NCBI GenBank assembly: GCA_031180825.1
Contig: JAPSLM010000005.1
Span: forward strand, 273,478-337,477
Reading direction: 5' to 3'
From: Paenibacillus sp.
Lineage (GTDB): Bacteria > Bacillota > Bacilli > Paenibacillales > NBRC-103111
Length of the DNA stretch: 64,000 nt
This document shows, piece by piece, positions 8,244 through 16,072 of this stretch. Each line of letters begins with the position of its first letter. Positions within the stretch are counted from its first letter, which is position 1. The notes under the pieces are model-generated. The model was not told the DNA's origin. It was given only the letters and a program-made list of their open reading frames with translations, and made no database searches. Both the position numbers and the translations under genes were made by a program.

Positions 8244-8978
8244 TCAAACCGTGTACATGCTGGCCGAGTCGGGCAGAAACACCGGACCGCCGAAGACGGC
8301 GCTTGCCGTTTGTTTCATCAGCTCGAAATTCCCGTCGCTGGGCAAATGCACGAGCACCAGCTTCTTCACGCCGGCTTTCTCGGCAATCGCGGCCGCTTGA
8401 CCGGCATCCATATGTCCTTGTCCCGTCGTGTGATAGCTGCCTTCGCAGATCGTCGCTTCGCAGAGGAAAATATCCGCGTCTCTGGCCAGCTCGATCAACG
8501 ATTCGCAATACGAGGTATCGCCCGAGTAGACGAGGACTTTGCCTTTGTACGTGATTTTGACCGCAAAACAGGAAATCGTGTGCTCGACAGGGACGAATTC
8601 GATGTCCGCACCCGCGAGCCTGACCTTCAAATCCGGACGGATCGGCGTGATGTCCGAGTGCGGACCCTGCAGCTTGACAAGCATGTCCGACGGCTCCTCC
8701 GGCGCGAAGAGCTTAAGCCGCTCGCTCATCCGGTTGTTGCGGAGAGCTCCGACGGCGGCGTACTGCAGTATTCCGATATCCGCCATATGATCGTGATGCA
8801 AGTGGGACAGAATGACGCCGGACAGCCGTTCGACACTCGTATGATAGGAAAGTCGGCTCATCACCCCGCTTCCGCAGTCCAGCAAAATTTGCCCCTCGTC
8901 CGTTGTGACCAAGTATCCCGCAGTCGCTCCGCCGGCTGAGGGATACCCTCCCCAGTAGCCTAAAATCGTTACTTGCAA
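8244..8978 (-). CDS. MBL-fold metallohydrolase, YhfI/RNase Z-like
   Basis: Metallo-beta-lactamase fold protein of about 244 residues with the metal motif SHLHHDHMAD (about residues 58-67), SGDTSY and a C-terminal HLPSDG segment. It resembles the YhfI group of Firmicute MBL proteins; phosphodiesterase-type activity is plausible but unproven. I chose the TTG at 8978, with GAGGTG six bases upstream, over the GTG at 8987, which is part of that binding site. It ends 27 bases before the HAD phosphatase start, so the two are probably co-transcribed. Confidence 0.85.
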   Translation of the reverse strand: MQVTILGYWGGYPSAGGATAGYLVTTDEGQILLDCGSGVMSRLSYHTSVERLSGVILSHLHHDHMADIGILQYAAVGALRNNRMSERLKLFAPEEPSDMLVKLQGPHSDITPIRPDLKVRLAGADIEFVPVEHTISCFAVKITYKGKVLVYSGDTSYCESLIELARDADIFLCEATICEGSYHTTGQGHMDAGQAAAIAEKAGVKKLVLVHLPSDGNFELMKQTASAVFGGPVFLPDSASMYTV

Positions 8979-9156
8979 TGCCCTCACCTCAAGTTGTCGT
9001 TGTCCATCGGTTTTTTACATTTGTTCTTGTCGTGTACATTTGTCATAAATATAGGTCCAAAGGGGTGGAGGGTCAAGTTAAGATACTGTAAATGTCCCGG
9101 ACAAGCCCTGCGCAAGCACGGCCGCAAGCACGCATCCAGATTTTAAAACATTCCGG

Positions 9157-9194
9157 AAAGGAGCTCCCTCGTGGCATCATGGCGGAGCTCCTTT
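9157..9194. terminator. intrinsic terminator after the Nudix gene
   Basis: AAAGGAGCTCC (9157-9167) pairs with GGAGCTCCTTT (9184-9194) with a 16-base loop. It is just downstream of the minus-strand Nudix gene. Confidence 0.7.
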
Positions 9195-9197
9195 TCG

Positions 9198-9677
9198 CTA
9201 TACATCCGATTCGAGCAGGCGTCGGACGGCTCTTTTGTCCGCATCAGGCTCAGACTTGACTTGCTGCTTCCGTAAAATGACGTCCCCTTGATTACGGGCG
9301 GCATCTCGGATCCTTTGCACGGTAAATCTGGAGATCGGCGCAGGGAGTTTATCTACCGAAAAAAAACCGACTTCGGCGATTTCTTTACCGTCCGGTACGG
9401 GCGTTCCCTCCCATTCCGTTACTTTAAAGTCAAAAACGTAGGCGTTGCGCCCGGATAAATAATAAATGCCCGACAACGTAAAATCGGCGGGATGCATCGT
9501 CACCCTGATTTCTTCCTGGCATTCGCGGATCGCGGTTTCCCATGCCGCCTCTCCTTCCCTTTGCCGGCCTCCCGGCAGCCCCCATTTCCGCTTCCCGTCC
9601 GCATGACGGACCAGAAGAACCCTGCCGGCATCGTCGAAGATGACAAAGCCTGCCCGAATGATTATTTTCGACGGCAT
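9198..9677 (-). CDS. Nudix hydrolase
   Basis: 159 residues containing a complete Nudix box spanning about residues 35-57 (starts GGRQREGEAAWE, ends RECQEEIRV). These enzymes hydrolyse nucleoside diphosphates linked to another group. I chose the ATG at 9677, which has GGGAGGGGAG upstream; an in-frame ATG further out would place that site inside the gene. Substrate unknown. It stands alone between two terminators. Confidence 0.9.
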   Translation of the reverse strand: MPSKIIIRAGFVIFDDAGRVLLVRHADGKRKWGLPGGRQREGEAAWETAIRECQEEIRVTMHPADFTLSGIYYLSGRNAYVFDFKVTEWEGTPVPDGKEIAEVGFFSVDKLPAPISRFTVQRIRDAARNQGDVILRKQQVKSEPDADKRAVRRLLESDV

Positions 9678-9811
9678 AACCGCTCCCCTCCCATGGGAAT
9701 AGTGTATGCCGCCAACGTCCAAAAGGAGCGAGGCCGATTTTTTCGCTCCCTGAATCCTGTGTCTAACAAAATCGCTGCGTGGTATAATGTTAGTGATTGG
9801 AGATGATCAGG

Positions 9812-10308
9812 ATGACGGAATTGCTGGACCCGCGGAACGATTTTGTGTTTAAACGCATATCACAGCGTCTTTCACCTGCGGGAGGATTATACGCTGATTC
9901 CCCTCATCGACGACATTGAGATACATTTTATCGAGCTGCCGAAGCTTGACGATCGCGCTGTTCCGGTGGAAGGCGGCCTGGTCAACTGGCTGTTATTCCT
10001 GAAGGGAGCGGATAAACAACTGGGAGGTGCTGGCCATGAACGAACCGACATTGAAGAAGGCGATGACGACGCTCGAATTCCTGAGTCAGGACGCTGAAGC
10101 CCGCAGGCTGTACGAAGCGAGGCAAAAATATTTGCACGACGAAGCCTCGATGATTGAAGGAGCGAGAACGGAAGGAAAAGCCAAAGGAGTATTGGAAGGA
10201 AAAATTGAGGTCGCCAAGAACATGCTGTCGATGGGCCTCGATATTCAATTGATCGTTAAAGCGACAGGATTATCGGAGGAGGAGATTCATGCTCTGAAGC
10301 CGATGTAA
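9812..10308 (+). pseudogene. broken Rpn/PD-(D/E)XK nuclease-transposase gene
   Basis: The first 16 codons (LLDPRNDFVFKRI) match the intact gene at 62726, then about 340 bases are missing and the match resumes at SVFHLRE. A second lesion, loss of two bases near 10015 after the LLFLKGADK segment, shifts the frame. The remaining C-terminal part (SQDAEARRLYEARQK to the stop) is in the third frame. The catalytic Asp and Glu-x-Gln region is inside the deletion, so no nuclease can be made. A TATAAT (9783-9788) upstream may still give a transcript. Confidence 0.85.
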
Positions 10309-10326
10309 GCCATCTTCAGACATTCA

Positions 10327-10354
10327 AGCCAGCCTGGCGGGGCTGGCTTTTTTT
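10327..10354 (+). terminator. intrinsic terminator
   Basis: AGCCAGCC (10327-10334) pairs with GGCTGGCT (10341-10348), followed by a run of T. Downstream of the broken nuclease gene. The DNA from here to 10566 is AT-rich, with TATAAT (10499-10504) and the partly repetitive ACTATACTATACC after it, and probably contains the promoter of the next gene. Confidence 0.8.
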
Positions 10355-10566
10355 GCTGCTTCGCCCCGTTATGCCTCCTTGCCTTGAAGGATAAAGGGGC
10401 CGCTTTTACCTGCACTTTTCGCAGCAAAAAATTGAACAAATCTTGGCGGTACGGAGGTTCTCTTAAATTATATCGCTACAAATGTACCGGGAATGTTGTA
10501 TAATACTATACTATACCTAAAAATATAGGGAGCGTTCTCCCGGCATAATGAAAGGTACAGATAACG

Positions 10567-13155
10567 ATGCGAAAAGTATCTCTTCGAACGGTTTTGCGCA
10601 TATATACTCACGATATCCGGCGTATTGTTACGAATTGGGTTACCCTGACGGTGGTCTGCGGACTCGTTCTTTTGCCGTCGCTTTACGCCTGGATTAACAT
10701 TTATGCTTCCTGGGATCCCTACGCCAATACGAAGGGCATCAAGGTCGGGGTGGTCAATAACGACAAGGGCGGCACGCTAAAAGGGATGACCTTTAACATC
10801 GGGGACGAAATCATTCACTCGCTGCAGCAGAACGAGAAACTCGGCTGGACCTTCTACAATACGAAGGACGAGGGCATAGCCAAGGCGGAAAATGGCGAAG
10901 TGTACGCCACCATTGTGATTCCCGACGATTTTTCGCTGAAAATGAGCACGATGCTCAGCGACCAGCCGGTCAAGCCGGAGCTGGAATATTATGTGAACGA
11001 AAAAGAGAATGCCATCGCCGCGAAAATGACGGATGCGGGCGCCTCGACGATCCAGCGGGAGATCAGCACCTCCTTTGTCGAGACGGTGACGGGAAAAGTG
11101 TTCGAAACCCTGAATAAAGCCGGCGCCGAGCTGGATCAGCAGTACCCGCAAATCGAGAAATACAAAAATTTGCTCTATACCCTGAATGAAAATATGCCGA
11201 AGCTGAATCAAAATCTGGATGAGATGCTGAACCGGGCGGAGAACGGTTTTACCCAGCTCGATAAGACGGCAGAACATGTTCCTGCGGTTCAGGACACGCT
11301 CGGCAAACTTATCGAGCTGAACGACGGGTTAAGCAAGGATATGTATAAAGCGAGCGACAACCTCAAAGAAATCGCGCCGGACGTGCAAGAGAACCTGTAT
11401 CTGCTTCAGACGGTTTTCAACAAATTAACCGAGACGACCGGGGACGTAAACAACCAGCTGACCCTGTATAAACCGGAGGTGCTCACCCAGCTTGATAATG
11501 CCGTCACCGATATCGATCAGCTGCAGCAGAGGGTGAAGGATACTTCGGAGCAGCTCGAGAAAGCCGGCGTAACGGTGCCTAATGAAACCCTCGCGATGGC
11601 GAGCGACATTGCAATCGAGCTGAACCTGTACCGAGAACTTTTGACAGCTCTAAAAGCAGACATCAAAAATGTTAATGCGGCAGAGAAGATTTTAAACAAG
11701 CTGCAGCCGGTCAACGACCGAGTTTTGGACAAAATCACCAAATTCCAGAATGCCGTCAACGAGCTGCTTGCGCCGATCGACGAAGCCTTGAACATCCGAA
11801 CGTTTGCCCGCCTCCGCGACAATCTGGAAAAAATGCGGCAGCTGTCTTCCGAGATCAGCTCGTTTACCAGGAATTTAAGTGCGACGCTGGCTTATAAAAA
11901 AGCCGATCTGGACAGTAATCTGTCCCGAAACATCGAGACGATTAGCGATATGATGAACAGGATACTTAAAAATGCCAATTCGTTGGCCCAATCCTCCGCT
12001 AAAGGCTCGTATCAGCTTAGCAAGGACATGAAAAACTTAGCCCAAAGGCTGGAGGATTGGAAAGGAAAGACGTCCGACCTTCGGAAAAACATCGCAAATA
12101 ACCAAAACTTGGAAAAACTTCTGCCGGATCTGACCCGGATGAATTTTGCGATTGCGGGAGATATCGGCAAGCTGTCACTTGCGCTCGATCAGACCCTGCT
12201 TCCGAAATCCGAATCCTTTCTGCAAAAGGGCTCGCTCCTTCTCGCCGATGTGAACGTAATTCTTGGCAACACGCAGGACGATTTGGCGGCGGCGAAGGAT
12301 TTGATGTCAAGCATGTCATCCGGGGGCAAAGTGGCGGTGGACGATATCCGGAATTTCAAGCAGCGCGTGCCGGACCTTCAGCAGCGCCTTAGCGACCTGG
12401 CGGCGGTTTTCCAAAAAATCGACAATACGGTTGATGTCAAGGACATGATCAAGCTGCTGCAAAACCGGGGCATCGCAGACACCAACTTCCTTGCCCTTCC
12501 GGTAACGATGAGCACGCACCCGTTATTTCCGATCGCTAACTATGGGGCGGGTATGACGCCTTTCTATACGACGCTGTGCTTGTGGGTCGGTTGTCTGCTG
12601 CTTACGTCCCTGCTCACCGTCAAGTTCCAACCGGCGGATTTCAGCTTTACCTCGCACGAAGAGTATCTGGGCAAGTATCTTTTGTTCGCTACCTTGTCCG
12701 TACTGCAGGGACTTATCGTAGCGCTCGGGGATATCTTTTTGCTGAAGATCCGCATTCAGGAAGCCGGATTATTCATCGGTCTTACGCTGTTTTACTGTGT
12801 CGTATTTTCGATGATCGTTTACACGCTGGTCACGCTCTTTAACAATATCGGCAAATCGATCGGCGTTGTCCTGCTGGTGCTCCAGCTCGCCGGCTCGGGG
12901 GGCACGTTCCCGATTCAGGTGACACCGGCGTTCTTTCAAACGATTCATTCCATGCTGCCATTTACCTATGCGATCAGCGGGCTGCGGGAAGCGCTCGCCG
13001 GGGTAAGCTATCCGACGCTCATGAGGGATGTCTGGACGCTGGTCGGATTTTTCATTGCTTTCTTGGCAGTAGGCTATATGTTCAAGCCGGCGCTCACGTC
13101 CTTTTTGAGCAAGTATTCCAAGCAGCTGCATCATTCGGGGGTTATAGGGCACTAA
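10567..13155 (+). CDS. YhgE/Pip-family membrane protein
   Basis: 862 residues. One membrane span near residues 20-42, a long extracellular region (about 45-640) rich in heptad-like leucine patterns with many Asn/Gln/Asp coiled-coil segments, then five or six spans in the last 220 residues that resemble ABC-2 type permeases. This is the YhgE/Pip architecture (phage infection protein family; related to type VII secretion and lipid export proteins). It is longer than the B. subtilis homolog, mainly in the extracellular stalk. The ribosome binding site (AAAGGT) is weak. No ATPase gene is adjacent. Confidence 0.85.
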   Translation: MRKVSLRTVLRIYTHDIRRIVTNWVTLTVVCGLVLLPSLYAWINIYASWDPYANTKGIKVGVVNNDKGGTLKGMTFNIGDEIIHSLQQNEKLGWTFYNTKDEGIAKAENGEVYATIVIPDDFSLKMSTMLSDQPVKPELEYYVNEKENAIAAKMTDAGASTIQREISTSFVETVTGKVFETLNKAGAELDQQYPQIEKYKNLLYTLNENMPKLNQNLDEMLNRAENGFTQLDKTAEHVPAVQDTLGKLIELNDGLSKDMYKASDNLKEIAPDVQENLYLLQTVFNKLTETTGDVNNQLTLYKPEVLTQLDNAVTDIDQLQQRVKDTSEQLEKAGVTVPNETLAMASDIAIELNLYRELLTALKADIKNVNAAEKILNKLQPVNDRVLDKITKFQNAVNELLAPIDEALNIRTFARLRDNLEKMRQLSSEISSFTRNLSATLAYKKADLDSNLSRNIETISDMMNRILKNANSLAQSSAKGSYQLSKDMKNLAQRLEDWKGKTSDLRKNIANNQNLEKLLPDLTRMNFAIAGDIGKLSLALDQTLLPKSESFLQKGSLLLADVNVILGNTQDDLAAAKDLMSSMSSGGKVAVDDIRNFKQRVPDLQQRLSDLAAVFQKIDNTVDVKDMIKLLQNRGIADTNFLALPVTMSTHPLFPIANYGAGMTPFYTTLCLWVGCLLLTSLLTVKFQPADFSFTSHEEYLGKYLLFATLSVLQGLIVALGDIFLLKIRIQEAGLFIGLTLFYCVVFSMIVYTLVTLFNNIGKSIGVVLLVLQLAGSGGTFPIQVTPAFFQTIHSMLPFTYAISGLREALAGVSYPTLMRDVWTLVGFFIAFLAVGYMFKPALTSFLSKYSKQLHHSGVIGH

Positions 13156-13167
13156 GGAAAGCTTGGT

Positions 13168-13260
13168 ATGGATGTAACGGCCGAGACAACCCTCGGCTTC
13201 CGTCAGGAATGGAGTACTACTGCGGCTCACCTCTATGTTAAATTGGCAGAAATAGGTTAA
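13168..13260 (+). CDS. possible 30-codon small ORF
   Basis: ATG at 13168 with AAGGAAAG upstream opens 30 codons ending TAA at 13260, directly before a terminator. It contains a GCCGAG/CTCGGC dyad (13181-13198). No family recognised; it could be the 3' untranslated tail of the yhgE transcript instead. Confidence 0.2.
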   Translation: MDVTAETTLGFRQEWSTTAAHLYVKLAEIG

Positions 13261-13263
13261 CGG

Positions 13264-13294
13264 ACGCCAGCCACCGAAGGCTGGCGTTTTTTTC
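13264..13294 (+). terminator. intrinsic terminator
   Basis: ACGCCAGCC (13264-13272) pairs with GGCTGGCGT (13279-13287) and is followed by seven T residues. Confidence 0.85.
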
Positions 13295-13353
13295 TTGTGC
13301 GCCTGAAGTGCTGTAGGTATACTAACGATAAATAAGGTTCGGGAAGTGACCTC

Positions 13354-14454
13354 ATGCTGCCAGCCATTCGCAAACGTAAGAAGCTTTTCCTGGGACTGGG
13401 CCTTCTCGCGCTGCTCGGAATCTTATTCCTCATGCCGGCGCGGACTCCCTTGATCCGGGACGATCAAGGCGGCGTTGTTCCGGGCAGTACGGCCATCCTT
13501 GAACAAGTGACGCTGGGAGGCATGGAGCAATCCATCCTTGTTCGCAGCCGCGACAAGCGGAATCCGGTTCTGCTGTTCCTGCACGGAGGCCCGGGCTATC
13601 CGCAGATTGCCTATGCGCGGAAATACCAAAGCGAGCTGGAGAAACATTTCACCGTGGTCAACTGGGATCAGCGCGGCTCGGGGAAATCGTACCGGTGGGG
13701 AATGACCGAAGACGATTTGCAGGTCGATCGGCTCGTTCAAGACACGCACGAATTAACAAATTATTTGCGTAAAAAATTCAACCACCCGAAAATTTTCCTT
13801 GCCGGACACTCGTGGGGGAGTCTGCTTGGGATATGGACGGTTCAAAAGCATCCCGGCGATTACTATGCCTACATCGGGATCGGACAAGTGGCCCATTCCC
13901 CGGAAGGCGAGCGGCTTTCTTATGAATTTGCCCTTCGCGAAGCAAAAGCCCGCAACAACGAAGAAGCGGTCGAAGCCCTGCAATCGATCGGCTACCCTCC
14001 CTATGCGAATCCCCGCAAAGATACGACGCTGGAGCGGAAATGGGTGACCGCTTTCGGCGGCTCCGAGCGGCAAATCGACTCGAATGCCGACCTGATCAAG
14101 GGCATCTTGTTCTCGCCCGAATATACCCTTTTGGACGGGGTTCGGCTGGCCCAGGGAAACGGCTTGTCGCTGCGAGCCATCCGGCCGCAAACCGAGAATA
14201 CGAATTTATTCGAATCGGTCCCGGAGCTAAAGGTGCCGGTCTATCTGGCCATGGGGAGATACGACTATATGACGCCCTCGGAGGTAGCTTACCGTTATTA
14301 CGAAAAGCTCGCCGCCCCGAAAAAACGTTTTGTCTGGTTTGAAGAGTCCGCACATTTTCCCCACTTCGAAGAAACGGAAAAATTTTGCCGGCTGATGACC
14401 GATATAAAAGAAGAAACCTTGAGCTCCTCGTCTAACCTTGCAGCTCGCGACTAG
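13354..14454 (+). CDS. alpha/beta hydrolase, proline iminopeptidase-like
   Basis: 366 residues. An N-terminal membrane anchor (about residues 12-29, after a basic RKRKK) precedes an alpha/beta hydrolase domain with the oxyanion motif HGGPG, WDQRGSGKS, and the nucleophile elbow GHSWGS; an Asp in GRYDYM and a His in SAHFPHF complete the likely triad. The anchor suggests the catalytic domain faces outward. HGGPG and GxSWGS fit the S33 peptidase group. Substrate unknown. It is 14 bases upstream of the next gene's likely TTG start, so co-transcription is likely. Confidence 0.85.
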   Translation: MLPAIRKRKKLFLGLGLLALLGILFLMPARTPLIRDDQGGVVPGSTAILEQVTLGGMEQSILVRSRDKRNPVLLFLHGGPGYPQIAYARKYQSELEKHFTVVNWDQRGSGKSYRWGMTEDDLQVDRLVQDTHELTNYLRKKFNHPKIFLAGHSWGSLLGIWTVQKHPGDYYAYIGIGQVAHSPEGERLSYEFALREAKARNNEEAVEALQSIGYPPYANPRKDTTLERKWVTAFGGSERQIDSNADLIKGILFSPEYTLLDGVRLAQGNGLSLRAIRPQTENTNLFESVPELKVPVYLAMGRYDYMTPSEVAYRYYEKLAAPKKRFVWFEESAHFPHFEETEKFCRLMTDIKEETLSSSSNLAARD

Positions 14455-14468
14455 AAAGGATGATAGGA

Positions 14469-15998
14469 TTGAAGCCGAACGTCGGAGATATATATTGCGT
14501 ATACGTCGAGCAACTGCAGCGCTATGCCGCCTGCCAGGTTACCCGAATCGAGGAAAAGGCTAAGCCGCTGGCTGCCGTGCTGGAGCTCGATTGGACCGGG
14601 GACAAGCTGCCCACGGAAGAAGAGCTCGACAAGATGAAGCCGCTGTACTGCGATTATTACTTCTGGAACAACCAGCTTGATCATTCGTATGTTACCGCGC
14701 AGGTCCCCAAACATTACATTTTCGCAGGAAACCGGCCTCCGCTCGTCACGAAAGAAACAAACAGCTATGCGGCCAATTGGCATATAGGCAGCAGTACGAT
14801 CGAACAATTGAAATGGCGGAGCATTCCCGAAGCGCGGCGCCGCTCGTTCAAGGAAGCGGCAAAGGACAACACGCCGGTTGTCGTGGGCGGTGTGCAGTTG
14901 GCCCGCTCGACCAGCGCAGTCAATCACGTCGCGCTCCGGCAGCTCTCCGACTTGTCCGCGCTGGAACAGCTGCCCTGCCTGACGCGCATCGCCGCCGACC
15001 GCCTCTGCGAATCGCTGCTGCCGTTTGTCAACGGCAATCCGTTTATTTACGAGCTGCAGCTGGAGAATCACGGCTTTACGTCGATCGACCTCCGAAGCAG
15101 CAGCTTGGAGCGCCTGATCCTTCAGGCGGACGGAGTGGAGGAGTTGTTTTTAAATAAGGGGCTGGCCTTTCTATCGTTAACAGGCACGCCTTCGCCCAAG
15201 CTGAAAATTCATGCTGAAAACAGCGGACAATGGCTGACGGCCGCTTTTACGGGCAGCGTGCCGCCGGCATGCGGTCTCGAACGTTTGACCGGACTGCATG
15301 TGACACAGGCGAAGGATCTGGATCTGGAACCGGTCGTCCGAAGCTACCCTCATTTGAAAGAGCTGCGTCTATGGGGCAAGCCCGGCAACGTCGTTAATCT
15401 TCAACAGCTCGAACAATTAACGAACCTTAGAACTTTCAGCACCTACGATATGTTCGGCTTCTCCGGCGAGGCTTTTCCCGGTCCGGACCGGCTGCCGAAC
15501 CTTACGTGGCTGTGGATGACCAGCCTGCCCGCCGACGCCGCCAAAGCAATTAAGGACAAATACAAAAAAGAAGTCCCCAAAGGTCTGGACCTGTCGATCA
15601 CCAAGCCGCGCAAGCCCGAATGGCTGGCCGAAAATCTCAATAACCCTTTCCGCGACTGGGACGGACGAGACCATATCACGGCAGCCCAAGCCAAAAAAGC
15701 GATGAATCTGTACAAAAAGACACTGGCGGCCATGACGGCGTTAGCTGAACAAATCCAAAGCGGCAGCATGACGTCGGCCGAAGCGGAGTCCGCGTTAGAC
15801 ACGTTAGTGTCCGGCTATACCGAAGCGTTCAACAAAATGGACCGCAGCAGCGGCTTTATCGAAACGGTGGAGCGCGAGGAAATTTATACGGTGCTGGAGG
15901 ATCTGCTCAGCGGGGCACAGCAGGAGTTGTCCGCTGCAGGCGTCGAGGTGGACGTGAATAAACTGTTCGGCACTTTCGATAGGCTGCGTGATTTTTAA
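14469..15998 (+). CDS. leucine-rich-repeat-like protein, function unknown
   Basis: About 509 residues. An N-terminal domain (1-110) with the look of a small sensor or binding domain (starts KPNVGDIYCVY), a middle region (about 150-350) with irregular leucine-rich strands such as LKELRLWGKPGNVV and LPNLTWLWM, and a C-terminal helical region (about 380-500). No signal peptide, so cytoplasmic. Proteins of this shape are sometimes annotated as gliding motility protein in related genomes; I see nothing that supports that role. The TTG at 14469 has AAAGGA eight bases upstream and is preferred to the ATG at 14460, which overlaps that site. Confidence 0.65.
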   Translation: MKPNVGDIYCVYVEQLQRYAACQVTRIEEKAKPLAAVLELDWTGDKLPTEEELDKMKPLYCDYYFWNNQLDHSYVTAQVPKHYIFAGNRPPLVTKETNSYAANWHIGSSTIEQLKWRSIPEARRRSFKEAAKDNTPVVVGGVQLARSTSAVNHVALRQLSDLSALEQLPCLTRIAADRLCESLLPFVNGNPFIYELQLENHGFTSIDLRSSSLERLILQADGVEELFLNKGLAFLSLTGTPSPKLKIHAENSGQWLTAAFTGSVPPACGLERLTGLHVTQAKDLDLEPVVRSYPHLKELRLWGKPGNVVNLQQLEQLTNLRTFSTYDMFGFSGEAFPGPDRLPNLTWLWMTSLPADAAKAIKDKYKKEVPKGLDLSITKPRKPEWLAENLNNPFRDWDGRDHITAAQAKKAMNLYKKTLAAMTALAEQIQSGSMTSAEAESALDTLVSGYTEAFNKMDRSSGFIETVEREEIYTVLEDLLSGAQQELSAAGVEVDVNKLFGTFDRLRDF

Positions 15999-16019
15999 CT
16001 TCGTTAAACCTTAACGCAG

Positions 16020-16059
16020 CAAAAAAAGGGAAGCTCTCTTCAATAGCGAGCGCTTCCCT
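16020..16059 (-). terminator. intrinsic terminator of the GH20 gene
   Basis: AGGGAAGC (16027-16034) pairs with GCTTCCCT (16052-16059); seven T residues follow on the minus strand. It also sits downstream of the plus-strand gene ending at 15998. Confidence 0.8.
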
Positions 16060-16072
16060 GGCTTCATTTCGT

